This document shows, piece after piece, positions 45,991 through 54,299 of a stretch of 64,000 nucleotides of DNA. The position numbers were made by a program, and so were the translations under genes. This DNA is from an uncultured Aquimarina sp. GTDB lineage: Bacteria > Bacteroidota > Bacteroidia > Flavobacteriales > Flavobacteriaceae. Under the pieces are notes generated by a model. That model made no database searches and was not told where the DNA came from. It saw nothing but the letters and a program-made list of their open reading frames with translations. Numbering within the stretch: the first letter of the stretch is position 1; each line of letters starts with the position of its first letter. The stretch lies in the NCBI RefSeq assembly GCF_947500065.1, contig NZ_CANMQT010000005.1, positions 124,001 through 188,000 on the forward strand, written 5' to 3'.

Positions 45991-47034
45991 ATGGATAATT
46001 CGAACATCAGAAAAGTATTCAGGAACAAAGAAATTTATTTTCATCTGCTATTCTGGGTATTTTATTTTGCTACTATAAATGCTATCTGGACAGATAATTG
46101 GTTTGATCGAAGTCTTAGACCAGGAACGGTATCACAATTTGCAATACTATTATTTCCGTTATTCTTTTATTTTAATGCATTCTGGTTAATTCCTAAATAT
46201 TTAAAAAAAAGAAAGTGGTTTCATTATATAATCATTACAGCAGTTTTTATTGTTCTCGTTGAATGTTTTAGAATTCTTATACATATAGCTTTTAATGGTA
46301 TCGACACCTCTTTTTATCTAGCATTTATAAAAGAATTTAATAGTTATGACAACCTTATTTTTGGAAGATTAAATCCTGTTTTTTTATGTCTTCAATTTTC
46401 TTTTGCATATCGTTTTACAAGAGACTGGATTCTTAATAATACGTTGATAGACAAACTAAAAGCCGAAAAGACTGAAATGGAACTTGCTTTTTTAAAATCC
46501 CAGGTGAATCCTCATTTCTTATTCAATAATCTAAATACACTAGATGATTTAATAGACAGAAATCCTAAACAAGCAAAAGAATACTTACACAAGCTATCGA
46601 ATATGTATCGTTATATCATAACAACGACAGAAAAAGATGTTATAGGTTTACATGAAGAATGGGATTTTATTGATGACTATATCTATCTTTTACAAGAACG
46701 TTATGGAAGCTCATATCAATTCATTAAAACAAATACATCAATAGATCTTAAGAATTATTTAATTCCGCCAGCCACCTTACAAAGTCTCATAGAAAATGCT
46801 GTAAAACATAACCAAGGGTCTATAAAAAACCCATTAGTTATTACCATTAATATCAACCAAAAGAACTTAACTATTAGTCATAAAAAAAACCTTAAAATAG
46901 ATCCAACAAATAGTTTAGGTACGGGATTAAAAAACCTTAAATCCAGATATCTGCATTTAAGTAACCAGGAAGTGTTTATCATCGATGCTGACATCTTTTC
47001 GGTTACATTACCCTTAATTAAAAATCTATCTTAA
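45991..47034 (+). CDS. LytS-type sensor histidine kinase
   Basis: 347 aa. Four membrane helices in the first 140 residues (about 16-34, 48-68, 76-98 and 122-142) and no large outer domain. The His_kinase domain has the hallmark SQVNPHFLFNNLNTLDDLID with His175, followed by an ATPase core with TLQSLIENAVKHNQG as N box and GTGLKNLKSRY as G box. This is the kinase class that pairs with LytTR regulators; the regulator gene begins 5 bp downstream. It is divergent from the ABC-M1 operon across 170 bp. Confidence 0.94.
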   Translation: MDNSNIRKVFRNKEIYFHLLFWVFYFATINAIWTDNWFDRSLRPGTVSQFAILLFPLFFYFNAFWLIPKYLKKRKWFHYIIITAVFIVLVECFRILIHIAFNGIDTSFYLAFIKEFNSYDNLIFGRLNPVFLCLQFSFAYRFTRDWILNNTLIDKLKAEKTEMELAFLKSQVNPHFLFNNLNTLDDLIDRNPKQAKEYLHKLSNMYRYIITTTEKDVIGLHEEWDFIDDYIYLLQERYGSSYQFIKTNTSIDLKNYLIPPATLQSLIENAVKHNQGSIKNPLVITININQKNLTISHKKNLKIDPTNSLGTGLKNLKSRYLHLSNQEVFIIDADIFSVTLPLIKNLS

Positions 47035-47039
47035 AAACT

Positions 47040-47798
47040 ATGAATATTCTTATACTAGAAGATGAACAACGCGCTGGAGAGAAATTAATTGATGCTATCA
47101 ATTCTGTTACTACCCATTGTACTATTGAGTGGAAAAGAAGCGTTGTAGATGCCATCAATTTTTTAAAAGAAAAGCCTGCATTAGATATTATTTTTTCTGA
47201 TATTGAGTTATTAGATGGCAATGTTTTTAAGGTATATGAAACGATACGTCCAGAGTGTCCTATCATATTTTGTACTGCTTATAACACCTTTTACATAGAT
47301 GCTTTTAAAACTAATGGCATTGCTTACTTATTAAAGCCGTATACTACAGCATCCTTTGAATCCGCCTGGAATAAATTTTTACTGCTTTGCAAAAACAACA
47401 AAGAAAACGATCCTTCTGATTTATTAGATCAATTAAAAAACATGCTTCATCTCGAAAAAAAGCAATACAAGTCTACATTTTCTATAAAAAAGAGAGATGG
47501 TGTATTTCTGCTAAAGGTTACTGAAATCATGTACTTTCAAGCACAAGGTGACTTCGTTTTGGCAATAGATAAAAATGACAAAAAGCATATTATTAATAAT
47601 TCCCTATCACACATAGAAAATCAAATCGATACTCACATTTTTTTCAGAATTAATAGAAGTGAAGTAATTAATAGAAATAGCATTTATAAATACAATCAGC
47701 ATATCAAAAACAGAGTGGCAATAACACTAAACCAAAGCGAAACAATACTATACACTTCTAATAGTAAAACATCAGGGTTCAAGAATTGGTTACATTAA
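47040..47798 (+). CDS. LytTR-family response regulator
   Basis: 252 aa. Receiver domain at residues 1-120, with acidic pocket ILEDEQ and phosphoacceptor Asp54 in IIFSDIELLDG; conserved Lys in LLKPYTT. A linker of about 35 residues follows. The LytTR DNA-binding domain occupies about residues 150-252 (VTEIMYFQAQGDFVLAI to HIFFRINRSEVINRNSIYKY). It forms a pair with the kinase 5 bp upstream. LytTR proteins bind tandem direct repeats near promoters; the divergent region 45821-45990 is the first place to look for them. Confidence 0.94.
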   Translation: MNILILEDEQRAGEKLIDAINSVTTHCTIEWKRSVVDAINFLKEKPALDIIFSDIELLDGNVFKVYETIRPECPIIFCTAYNTFYIDAFKTNGIAYLLKPYTTASFESAWNKFLLLCKNNKENDPSDLLDQLKNMLHLEKKQYKSTFSIKKRDGVFLLKVTEIMYFQAQGDFVLAIDKNDKKHIINNSLSHIENQIDTHIFFRINRSEVINRNSIYKYNQHIKNRVAITLNQSETILYTSNSKTSGFKNWLH

Positions 47799-47822
47799 CA
47801 AGTATATAAGATGGAATACTGA

Positions 47823-48329
47823 TTAATTAATAGCACCCAAAGTACGCTTCATAAACTCATACAACATATGCATTTCTTTTTTGCCTGCTTCTCTGCCTAA
47901 TCGACCTGCAAAATACAACACAAACCAAGTGATAAAAAGCAAGACCATAGCAATGATAGCGTATAGATAATCGTCTCCTAAACTCATATTAACATACATC
48001 CAGATACCAGCTCCTATAAATGCCGTGGCCACAATAAAATGGGCAAACATAAAAAATGTCCAAACCGTTGGACTGGGGCCAAAAAGCCCTTTGAGTTTTG
48101 GTTGATCATCTATATCATAAATCTCTAAATGTAATTGTGGAGACCAAAAGTGCTGGTCTTTCTTCGGAATTCTTATGAAGACGTGATGATCGATACGACT
48201 TATCTTAAAATCTGTGCAGGTTTTTCCTTTTTTCTCGAAAGCTTCCAAAGCTTTTTCTGATGGCATATCCAAATCCAGAAAAAACCGTGGTCGTAAAACA
48301 ATATCCTTAGTGACCTCCATAGATAACAT
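47823..48329 (-). CDS. Membrane protein of unknown function
   Basis: 168 aa, not recognised. The N-terminal 85 residues are soluble and carry an RPRFFLDLDMPSEKALEAF stretch and a basic, aromatic-rich part. Two membrane helices follow (about 91-112 and 119-142), then a short basic tail (AGRLGREAGKKEMHML). The gene is convergent with the LytTR regulator, only 24 bp from its stop, and stands alone on the minus strand. The soluble half may be a small ligand- or membrane-lipid-binding domain; I would not name it. Confidence 0.7.
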   Translation of the reverse strand: MLSMEVTKDIVLRPRFFLDLDMPSEKALEAFEKKGKTCTDFKISRIDHHVFIRIPKKDQHFWSPQLHLEIYDIDDQPKLKGLFGPSPTVWTFFMFAHFIVATAFIGAGIWMYVNMSLGDDYLYAIIAMVLLFITWFVLYFAGRLGREAGKKEMHMLYEFMKRTLGAIN

Positions 48330-48612
48330 AATGAGATATCAATGTTACTATAATTCTCAATCTCTTTTACTGACTTTTATCAGTTTTGGTATATTCAGAT
48401 TTTCAATTACTCTTTCCCTAACGTAGTAAACAATAACTTTTTAAGGAAATTATAAATCTAAAAAGGTGTTAAAGTCTGGTTAATATGGGTGAGGCATATC
48501 AAATAAACTCAACAATACCTTTATATTTAGTCCTTTAGGAAACTTTAGTCTTACTATAGATCACTAATAACCAGAGCTATTTTATGACAAACTAAGTTCG
48601 TAAAACTATTAC

Positions 48613-48942
48613 ATGATGAATGACAAAACACAGAATAGCATCCATTTCTTTAGGCAATTTGCCTTTATTTTTGTGGTGTGCACTATGGTCATTCAGCCAG
48701 TCACACAAGCCTTTGATTTCTTATTTCTGGAAGATTATGAATTAGTCAACTATGATTGGGACAAAAATGCTGAAGAGGAAAAAAAGGAAAAGCAGGAAAA
48801 AGATAAAAAAATAGAAATACGACTTACTAGTGATTATTTTCACCAATCTACTTATAACAAAAAATCACTATATTCTTGGTCGCAAACTTCTTTATGGGAT
48901 GTACATCTAGAAATCCCAATACCTCCTCCAGAACAAGTATAA
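48613..48942 (+). CDS. Small exported or membrane-anchored protein with a lysine/glutamate stretch
   Basis: 109 aa, function unknown. One hydrophobic helix at about residues 14-33 (FAFIFVVCTMVIQPVTQAF) is followed by a highly charged region (NAEEEKKEKQEKDKKIEIR), a Trp- and Ser-containing stretch, and a proline-rich end (IPIPPPEQV). Small proteins of this style occur in Flavobacteria upstream of transport or stress genes. The neighbour downstream, after a 298-bp gap, is a universal stress protein. There is no overlap or tight spacing, so it is probably its own transcript. Confidence 0.65.
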   Translation: MMNDKTQNSIHFFRQFAFIFVVCTMVIQPVTQAFDFLFLEDYELVNYDWDKNAEEEKKEKQEKDKKIEIRLTSDYFHQSTYNKKSLYSWSQTSLWDVHLEIPIPPPEQV

Positions 48943-48969
48943 TCTTTTACAATTATTACTATTTGTTGT

Positions 48970-48990
48970 AAGTATATCGAAAATATACTT
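48970..48990 (+). promoter_or_regulatory. Perfect dyad AAGTATAT-CGAAA-ATATACTT
   Basis: Two 8-bp arms around 5 bp, starting 27 bp after the stop of the gene at 48613-48942. The downstream run is not T-rich, so it may be an operator for the stress-protein gene rather than a terminator. No other copy was noticed in the window. Confidence 0.4.
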
Positions 48991-49240
48991 ATAGAGCGTA
49001 TATATTCTTTTTCAGAAGAATCGTTCTGCAAATAATCTAATCATTATCAATAATAAAATACGTAGCAACCTGTTGTAGATACTAAGTGCTATACAATTAC
49101 ACTACTTATTAGAGAGTGTGCGTTTGTGCTTTTTTAAAACATCAAAAGGAAATAGTACACTAATTTTCTCTTTTAGTTTTCGATATGCAATAGATGCTAA
49201 TGTGCTATTACTGTTCTAAAAAAATAAAAAACTATCAACC

Positions 49241-50092
49241 ATGAAAAATCAAAATTTAAAAAGTAAATATCAATTATTAGTCCTTATAGATTTAACTCAA
49301 AAAACGTATCCTGCATTAAGAAAAGCAGTCAATCTAGCGAAAAAAATAAATGGAGCTATTGATATATTTTATGTAAATCCACCATCAGAGGTTGTAAAGC
49401 ATGAAAATCAAATTTCTGCTATGCGTTCTATACACGATAAACAACTTGTGACCGAAAAAAAGCTAAAGAACCTAGCTCATCTTATTTCAGAAGAAGAAAA
49501 CATTGCTGTTACCTATGATTTTACTTTTGGTAATATAAAAAACGAAATCCAGCATCATATAGAGAAAACCAACCCGGATATTGTTGTTATAGGAAAGAGA
49601 AAGAAAAAGTTAGTTAACTTCTTAGAAGAGGGAGTAACAAAATTTTTATTAAAAAAACATTCAGGAACTATCTTGATTGTAGGAGAAGGCGAAAAAATCC
49701 AATCAAACAATGAGATCTCCCTAGGCTTTTATAGTAATGCTATAGACGATCATACCGTAAAAATTGTGAAAGATCTTAATTCCCAGTCTGAAAACCCGGT
49801 AAAATTCTTTAGTGTTCGTAAAAAATCTGCTGCCGAGAAAACTAAATTAGCGATTGACAATATAAAAACCGCTTGTAATTTTCTGAATGCAGTAGAATAT
49901 GAATTTGAAGAAAGCCCTTATTCTATTGATGGTCTTTCAAACTATGTGTATAAAAATGATGTAGAGCTATTATGTATGGGACGTTTTAATGATAACAGAG
50001 GATGGTTAAACAAACTCGTTAATAGAAAATCAAAAATGGATACTATCATTGATAAACTAAATGTTTCTTTACTCGTTACTGGAGGTAACTAA
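49241..50092 (+). CDS. Universal stress protein with two UspA-type domains
   Basis: 283 aa. First domain at about residues 10-148: strand QLLVLIDLTQKTYPALRKAV, a middle section DIVVIGKRKKKLVNFLEEGV, and KKHSGTILIVGEGE at the end. A second, more degenerate half is at about 155-283 (LLCMGRFNDNRGWLNKLVNR, then SLLVTGGN). Ligand residues of the ATP-binding class are not clear. Cytoplasmic and without signal peptide. A fragment of another stress protein lies 365 bp downstream, so this family was once duplicated here. Confidence 0.85.
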   Translation: MKNQNLKSKYQLLVLIDLTQKTYPALRKAVNLAKKINGAIDIFYVNPPSEVVKHENQISAMRSIHDKQLVTEKKLKNLAHLISEEENIAVTYDFTFGNIKNEIQHHIEKTNPDIVVIGKRKKKLVNFLEEGVTKFLLKKHSGTILIVGEGEKIQSNNEISLGFYSNAIDDHTVKIVKDLNSQSENPVKFFSVRKKSAAEKTKLAIDNIKTACNFLNAVEYEFEESPYSIDGLSNYVYKNDVELLCMGRFNDNRGWLNKLVNRKSKMDTIIDKLNVSLLVTGGN

Positions 50093-50438
50093 TACGAGAT
50101 ATACCCTATCCATATATTCGAACTAAATGTCTAAAGTCTATATCTATTTTATGTATAGGCTTTAGATCATTAATATAATAAGCCTAATAAAGTTGATTGA
50201 GGTGTAACCTTAGTAATTTTTACACAAGAATGTCATTCAAGATCTTTCACCTATCATACGTAAAGAAAACGATATTATAGATCAAAAAAGTTATACTACT
50301 TAAAAGGTTTGAAGAAATTTAAAAACAATAATACTTTCTAAACATGGTATTGGCAGTTTAAAAAATATTCTTTAATCGATAATCATCATAGTCTATCACA
50401 GAAATAACAAAAAATTACTCGAAGGATATTTTATAGGG
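50093..50438. other. Gap between the stress protein and its truncated neighbour
   Basis: 346 bp, stop-rich in all frames, with no ORF of note. I looked for the missing N-terminal half of the stress-protein fragment at 50457 and did not recognise it. A 5' part could have been deleted. Nothing else was seen. Confidence 0.55.
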
Positions 50439-50456
50439 TTGAAATATTCTTTTCTT

Positions 50457-50651
50457 ATGGCACATAACAACAATGTGCAAAATGACCTAAGTATATTTAT
50501 CGAAAATGGGGATATTGATATAATTTCTTTTATCCATAAAAAGCACAATTTTTTTGAAATTATTTTATCAAGACCTATGGTAAAAAAACTAGGATGTCAT
50601 TCCAAAACTCCCGTGTTAACTTTACACGATTTTAGAAATCATCAATTTTAA
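50457..50651 (+). pseudogene. C-terminal fragment of a universal stress protein
   Basis: 64 codons from an ATG; an upstream in-frame TTG at 50439 would add six. The protein matches the end of Bacteroidota UspA proteins: a helix-strand with IDIISFIHKKHNFFEIIL, then the closing VKKLGCHSKTPVLTLHD. The first 100 or so residues of the domain, including the nucleotide-binding start, are absent. It may be a leftover of a deleted tandem copy. Whether it is translated is unknown. Confidence 0.5.
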
Positions 50652-51080
50652 AGATTTGTAAGCAACCTCTAAATAGTAAACATGTGCTTTTTTCTGAAAG
50701 CCATTATAATAAAAACCTATCAATTGTAAATAACTAAACTTGTAGGAGCCTGCTAGGAATAACAGTCGCTATACGGTCAAATAGTCCTACTACTATAATT
50801 AGAATATAATCATTTATAAAAGATCATAGAAGAAGAAGTATAAACAAATCAGAAACCTAAACCTTTATCTCTTTTATTTATGGAATTCAGATGATAAATA
50901 ATCATCACATACCAACCCAGATATCGTTAATGAAAGTGAATTTGTAAAAGTTTTTACTTAAAACATGTCACGTTTTACAATTTCACTCCTTATAGAGATA
51001 AGTAATACAGAAATCAAACTGTTTTCTTCATTACTTAGTCTTATATCTAAATATTATATGAAGGCTAAATCAAAATAAGA
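50652..51080. other. Gap upstream of the sigma factor gene, no gene seen
   Basis: 429 bp without an ORF worth naming. It contains a loose inverted pair GTAGGA (about 50743) and TCCTAC (about 50786). The sigma factor gene's promoter should be in its right-hand part, but no clear TTG/TAnnTTTG or extracytoplasmic-type element stood out. Confidence 0.5.
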
Positions 51081-51644
51081 ATGGAATATAAAAATTTTGG
51101 ACTGAGCGAAGTGTCTTTTAAAAAAATTATTATTGATCTAAGAAAAAATGACACTTATTTTTTTGAACAAGTATTTCTAAAGCAATTCGAAGAAACTATG
51201 AAATACCTGCGTAGAGAATACAAAGCAACTCATGACGATGCTTATGATGCCACCATGGATGCACTTATTGAATTTAGAGCTCGATTTGTAGAAGGAAAAC
51301 TACAGTATGGAAACCTACGTTTTCTATTTACAAAAATGGCATCTCAGATGTTACTAAGAAATCAGAGAAAAAATAGAACCAATGTAGATGATATACTGTC
51401 CTTATCTCAAGAAGAAGATACAGAACCCACAGAGTCCGAAGAGTTAAACCAACTTAATAATGCCTGGCTACTATTAGGAGACTCTTGTAAACAATTACTG
51501 ACTTGGCATTTTTATGGAAAAATGAAACTATCAGAAATAGCTCAAGAAATCCAAAAGAGTCCAGCGACGATTAGGAAACAAAAAGAACGCTGTGTACAAA
51601 AACTTAAAGATCAATTTAATCTAAAAACAATTTTAAATATATAA
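51081..51644 (+). CDS. Sigma-70 family RNA polymerase sigma factor (ECF-like)
   Basis: 187 aa. A region-2-like part at about residues 20-110 contains YLRREYKATHDDAYDATMDA and FTKMASQMLLRNQRKNRTN. An acidic linker (SLSQEEDTEPTESEEL) follows, then a region-4-like helix-turn-helix at about 130-180 (CKQLLTWHFYGKMKLSEIAQ followed by KSPATIRKQKERCVQKL). Size and layout fit the extracytoplasmic-function type common in Bacteroidota. The next gene, 98 bp downstream, encodes a single-pass membrane protein that could hold it inactive. The pair heads a module with two proteases. Confidence 0.88.
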   Translation: MEYKNFGLSEVSFKKIIIDLRKNDTYFFEQVFLKQFEETMKYLRREYKATHDDAYDATMDALIEFRARFVEGKLQYGNLRFLFTKMASQMLLRNQRKNRTNVDDILSLSQEEDTEPTESEELNQLNNAWLLLGDSCKQLLTWHFYGKMKLSEIAQEIQKSPATIRKQKERCVQKLKDQFNLKTILNI

Positions 51645-51742
51645 AATGAACTACAACAATGGACCAAGATGAACCTATAGCACTAACTAATACCTCTTAG
51701 TTATGGTATAGACTGATCCCACAATCAATAAACAAGAAACAA

Positions 51743-52429
51743 ATGAAAGATAAACTAAACAAATTTTTGGATCCTGATATCTCTAAAGAAGAACAAGATG
51801 AGATTTTTGGAGAGATTCTAAAAAAGAAATTAGACGAAGATCTAAAGGCTAAGTGGCAAATAAAGCTATTACAGGAATATGGTATTACAAGAAATAAAAC
51901 CAATGATAAAAAGAAGTTTTCTTCTTCTAAATACCTCAAAATATTCTTAGCAGCCGCTGCGTGTATTAGCTTAATCATAGTAACACAACTATTTAACACT
52001 GCTTCCTCTGATCCACAGACAATGGCCCAGCAATATCTATATGAGCATGAAATATTACATCCAGGTGCATCTAAAGGTTTTTCTGATGAAAATCAGACCA
52101 GAACATTAGCTATTCTGACATTTAATAACAAGAATTATCTACAATCAGTACGCTATTTTCAGAACCTAGAAACCCATACAGAAGAAGATGTCTATTATCA
52201 CGGCCTAGCACTTCTATTAAACAACCAGTATCCTGAAGCCATTGACAAATTTAAAGCAGTTAGTATAAATACAGATAGATATCAACAAGAATTAAACTGG
52301 TATCAATCTATTGCATATCTACTAGATGGACAAAGTAATAATGCGAAAATTCAATTGAAACAAATAAGCAATACCGACTGGAACTACAAAAATGCACAAC
52401 GATTATTAAAAGAACTGAATGAAAAATAG
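51743..52429 (+). CDS. Single-pass membrane protein with TPR-like outer part, possible anti-sigma factor
   Basis: 228 aa. A charged cytoplasmic N-terminus (residues 1-64, FLDPDISKEEQDEIFGEI onward) precedes one membrane helix at 65-84 (FLAAAACISLIIVTQLF). The outer part has helical TPR-like repeats (DENQTRTLAILTFNNKNYL; DVYYHGLALLLNNQYPEAI; RYQQELNWYQSIAYLLDGQ). No classical zinc anti-sigma motif is present. Position just after a sigma factor gene and the cytoplasmic-TM-outer layout make an anti-sigma or adaptor role likely, but this is inferred. The subtilase gene starts 58 bp later. Confidence 0.75.
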   Translation: MKDKLNKFLDPDISKEEQDEIFGEILKKKLDEDLKAKWQIKLLQEYGITRNKTNDKKKFSSSKYLKIFLAAAACISLIIVTQLFNTASSDPQTMAQQYLYEHEILHPGASKGFSDENQTRTLAILTFNNKNYLQSVRYFQNLETHTEEDVYYHGLALLLNNQYPEAIDKFKAVSINTDRYQQELNWYQSIAYLLDGQSNNAKIQLKQISNTDWNYKNAQRLLKELNEK

Positions 52430-52487
52430 TTACTAACTATAGAAGCACTACTACTTATAAATATAGAAAACCAATAAAATCAATCAT

Positions 52488-54116
52488 ATGAAAACCTTGA
52501 GGTATATTTTAACTTTACTTTTTTTCTTATTATTTCTTCAACCCATTCTTAGTCAACAAAAAACTGTTCATCATAAAAACCAAACCACAACTGCTGAGGA
52601 ATCCAGTGATGATGATGATGATGATGATGATGATAATGATGATGATGATGACGAAGATGAAGATGAAGATGAAGATGAAATTATCAAACATCCCTCTTTA
52701 TATTTTGTAAAACTTTCTCCTTCTATCACCCAGGAAGCTGTGGATAAATTACTTAGTGACCTCAACTCAGATGAGATTTGGTATCGATCAGAAATTAATT
52801 TACGTTTGTGGAATACAAGAGTATTCCCGTACATTGACGCTATGGGACAATCGGTTACAAATATCAATACCCAGGTAACTACAGCAGAAGAAAAAACAGA
52901 TGTTGATGGAGTTGATTTTAACATAGGTCATATCGCACCAAGAACTCCTGTAGATATTCAAGGATTTTGTTTTGAAAATATTGTTCCTCAATATGGTGTA
53001 GGGAACAATCCTATAAAAATATCGATTTTTGATACAGGTATTACTCAAAATTCCGGAACCTTTCCAGGGTATTCATTCTCTCTACCAGAATATACAGGAT
53101 ATGATTATGTCGATGATGATGAAGTACCGGAAGATCTTAATGGTCATGGTACTCATATTGCCGGAGTAATTCATCACTTATTGAGTTATGGGGGAGCTCC
53201 TACTTCTGTTACTTTTGATATCAGAAAAACACATGATGTATTAGGCCGTGGATTTGTATCTCATCTTATTCCTGCCATATTAGATGCCGTTAACGAGGGT
53301 GCAAACATCCTGAACTTTAGCTTTAGCTATAAAAACAAAAATGTAAATACAACAGGGAAACCTTTAAGACTAGCTGTAGATTATGCAGAACAGATGGGAG
53401 CTATGGTAATAGCCGCCGCAGGTAATACAAACGAAAACAATGATACTGATAACATCATATCATTTCCTGCCTCGTACCCTAATACCAATATTTTATCAGT
53501 AGCATCTACTGATTGTGATAACAAGTTAAGTCCCTTTAGTAGTTATGGTCAACAAACAGTCGATGTAGCATTATTAGGCGAAAACATTCCTGGTCCCGGC
53601 TTAACGGGAACCATAGGCTATGAATCAGGTACATCCTTTACTTCTGCAAATGTTACTGCACTAGCTGCTATTCTTGGTACGCATCAAGCTACTTTTGATT
53701 ATCAGCAGATTCGTTGTGTGTTAATAAACACATCCACAACTTCATCAGATTTGTTTGAAAAAGTAGTTGCGAATGGAGCGATTAATTTTTCTACTGCATT
53801 TAATCAAATGAATAATGCCTGCAATACTCCGATTCAAAAATCCAGTGCAGCTGTAACTCCGAAATCTCCATCTATATTTTTCCCAAACCCCTTTAACGAA
53901 ATGCTTCAATTAAAGTTTAACAAACCTATTAATCAACAGATTACCATTTCGATCTATAATCAAAGTGGTGTTTTAATCTTGCAGAATCAGTTTTATAGCA
54001 CTAATGATCAGCATATAATTGATATAAAAGAAAGTAATCAATTGAATCCAGGAATTTACTATGCTAAAGTAGACACTCCAAATAATTCACACACACAGAT
54101 TATAATAAAAAAATAG
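52488..54116 (+). CDS. Subtilase (S8 family) serine protease with T9SS sorting domain
   Basis: 542 aa. Signal peptide at about 1-22. An acidic tract at about 40-63 is made almost only of Asp and Glu, encoded by GAT/GAA repeats. A prodomain-like part runs to about 170. The S8 catalytic domain has Asp182 (SIFDTGI), His220 (NGHGTHIAGV), oxyanion Asn313 (AAAGNTNENN) and Ser383 (SGTSFTSANVTAL), so it looks active. The T9SS sorting domain ends the protein (IFFPNPFNEMLQLKF to NSHTQIIIKK), predicting surface display or release. It lies 58 bp after the membrane protein gene and ends before a strong hairpin. Confidence 0.93.
   Translation: MKTLRYILTLLFFLLFLQPILSQQKTVHHKNQTTTAEESSDDDDDDDDDNDDDDDEDEDEDEDEIIKHPSLYFVKLSPSITQEAVDKLLSDLNSDEIWYRSEINLRLWNTRVFPYIDAMGQSVTNINTQVTTAEEKTDVDGVDFNIGHIAPRTPVDIQGFCFENIVPQYGVGNNPIKISIFDTGITQNSGTFPGYSFSLPEYTGYDYVDDDEVPEDLNGHGTHIAGVIHHLLSYGGAPTSVTFDIRKTHDVLGRGFVSHLIPAILDAVNEGANILNFSFSYKNKNVNTTGKPLRLAVDYAEQMGAMVIAAAGNTNENNDTDNIISFPASYPNTNILSVASTDCDNKLSPFSSYGQQTVDVALLGENIPGPGLTGTIGYESGTSFTSANVTALAAILGTHQATFDYQQIRCVLINTSTTSSDLFEKVVANGAINFSTAFNQMNNACNTPIQKSSAAVTPKSPSIFFPNPFNEMLQLKFNKPINQQITISIYNQSGVLILQNQFYSTNDQHIIDIKESNQLNPGIYYAKVDTPNNSHTQIIIKK
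52617..52680 (+). repeat. GAT/GAA-type trinucleotide tract inside the subtilase gene
   Basis: About 64 bp of nearly uninterrupted GAT codons followed by GAA-GAT pairs, encoding an Asp/Glu stretch. The unit is three bases, so slippage would lengthen or shorten the acidic tract without a frameshift. On the opposite strand it gives a false poly-serine frame. Confidence 0.9.
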
Positions 54117-54149
54117 TACTGAAATACAAAATAACAAGATTTAACCCAG

Positions 54150-54185
54150 AAGAGGGATATACGATGTAAGCCGTATATCCCTCTT
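54150..54185 (+). terminator. Hairpin after the subtilase gene
   Basis: Perfect 14-bp arms (AAGAGGGATATACG and its complement) around an 8-bp loop, 33 bp behind the stop. The downstream sequence has TTTTA but no long T-run, so termination may be partial. It separates the subtilase from the TPR-CHAT gene. Confidence 0.75.
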
Positions 54186-54218
54186 GTAAGTTTTAGATAT
54201 TTAAAACTTCACATATAA

Positions 54219-54249
54219 TTGTTTTACTTTTAACATTTCATTACATTAG
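54219..54249 (+). promoter_or_regulatory. Candidate Bacteroidota housekeeping promoter of the TPR-CHAT gene
   Basis: TTG at 54219-54221 and TACATTAG at 54242-54249, separated by 20 bp, come close to the phylum consensus TTG-N19-TAnnTTTG (one mismatch and one extra spacer base). A start near 54256 would give a 45-bp leader. Found by eye in AT-rich sequence, so chance is not excluded. Confidence 0.3.
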
Positions 54250-54299
54250 TAATCATAAATTTACCGTTATAATTTTCGTGTTTATTTAATGATTATTTT

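Noticed and set aside
52571..52924. Minus-strand frame with a long serine run
   Set aside because: It is the antisense of the GAT/GAA tract in the subtilase gene, whose own frame has a complete catalytic triad.
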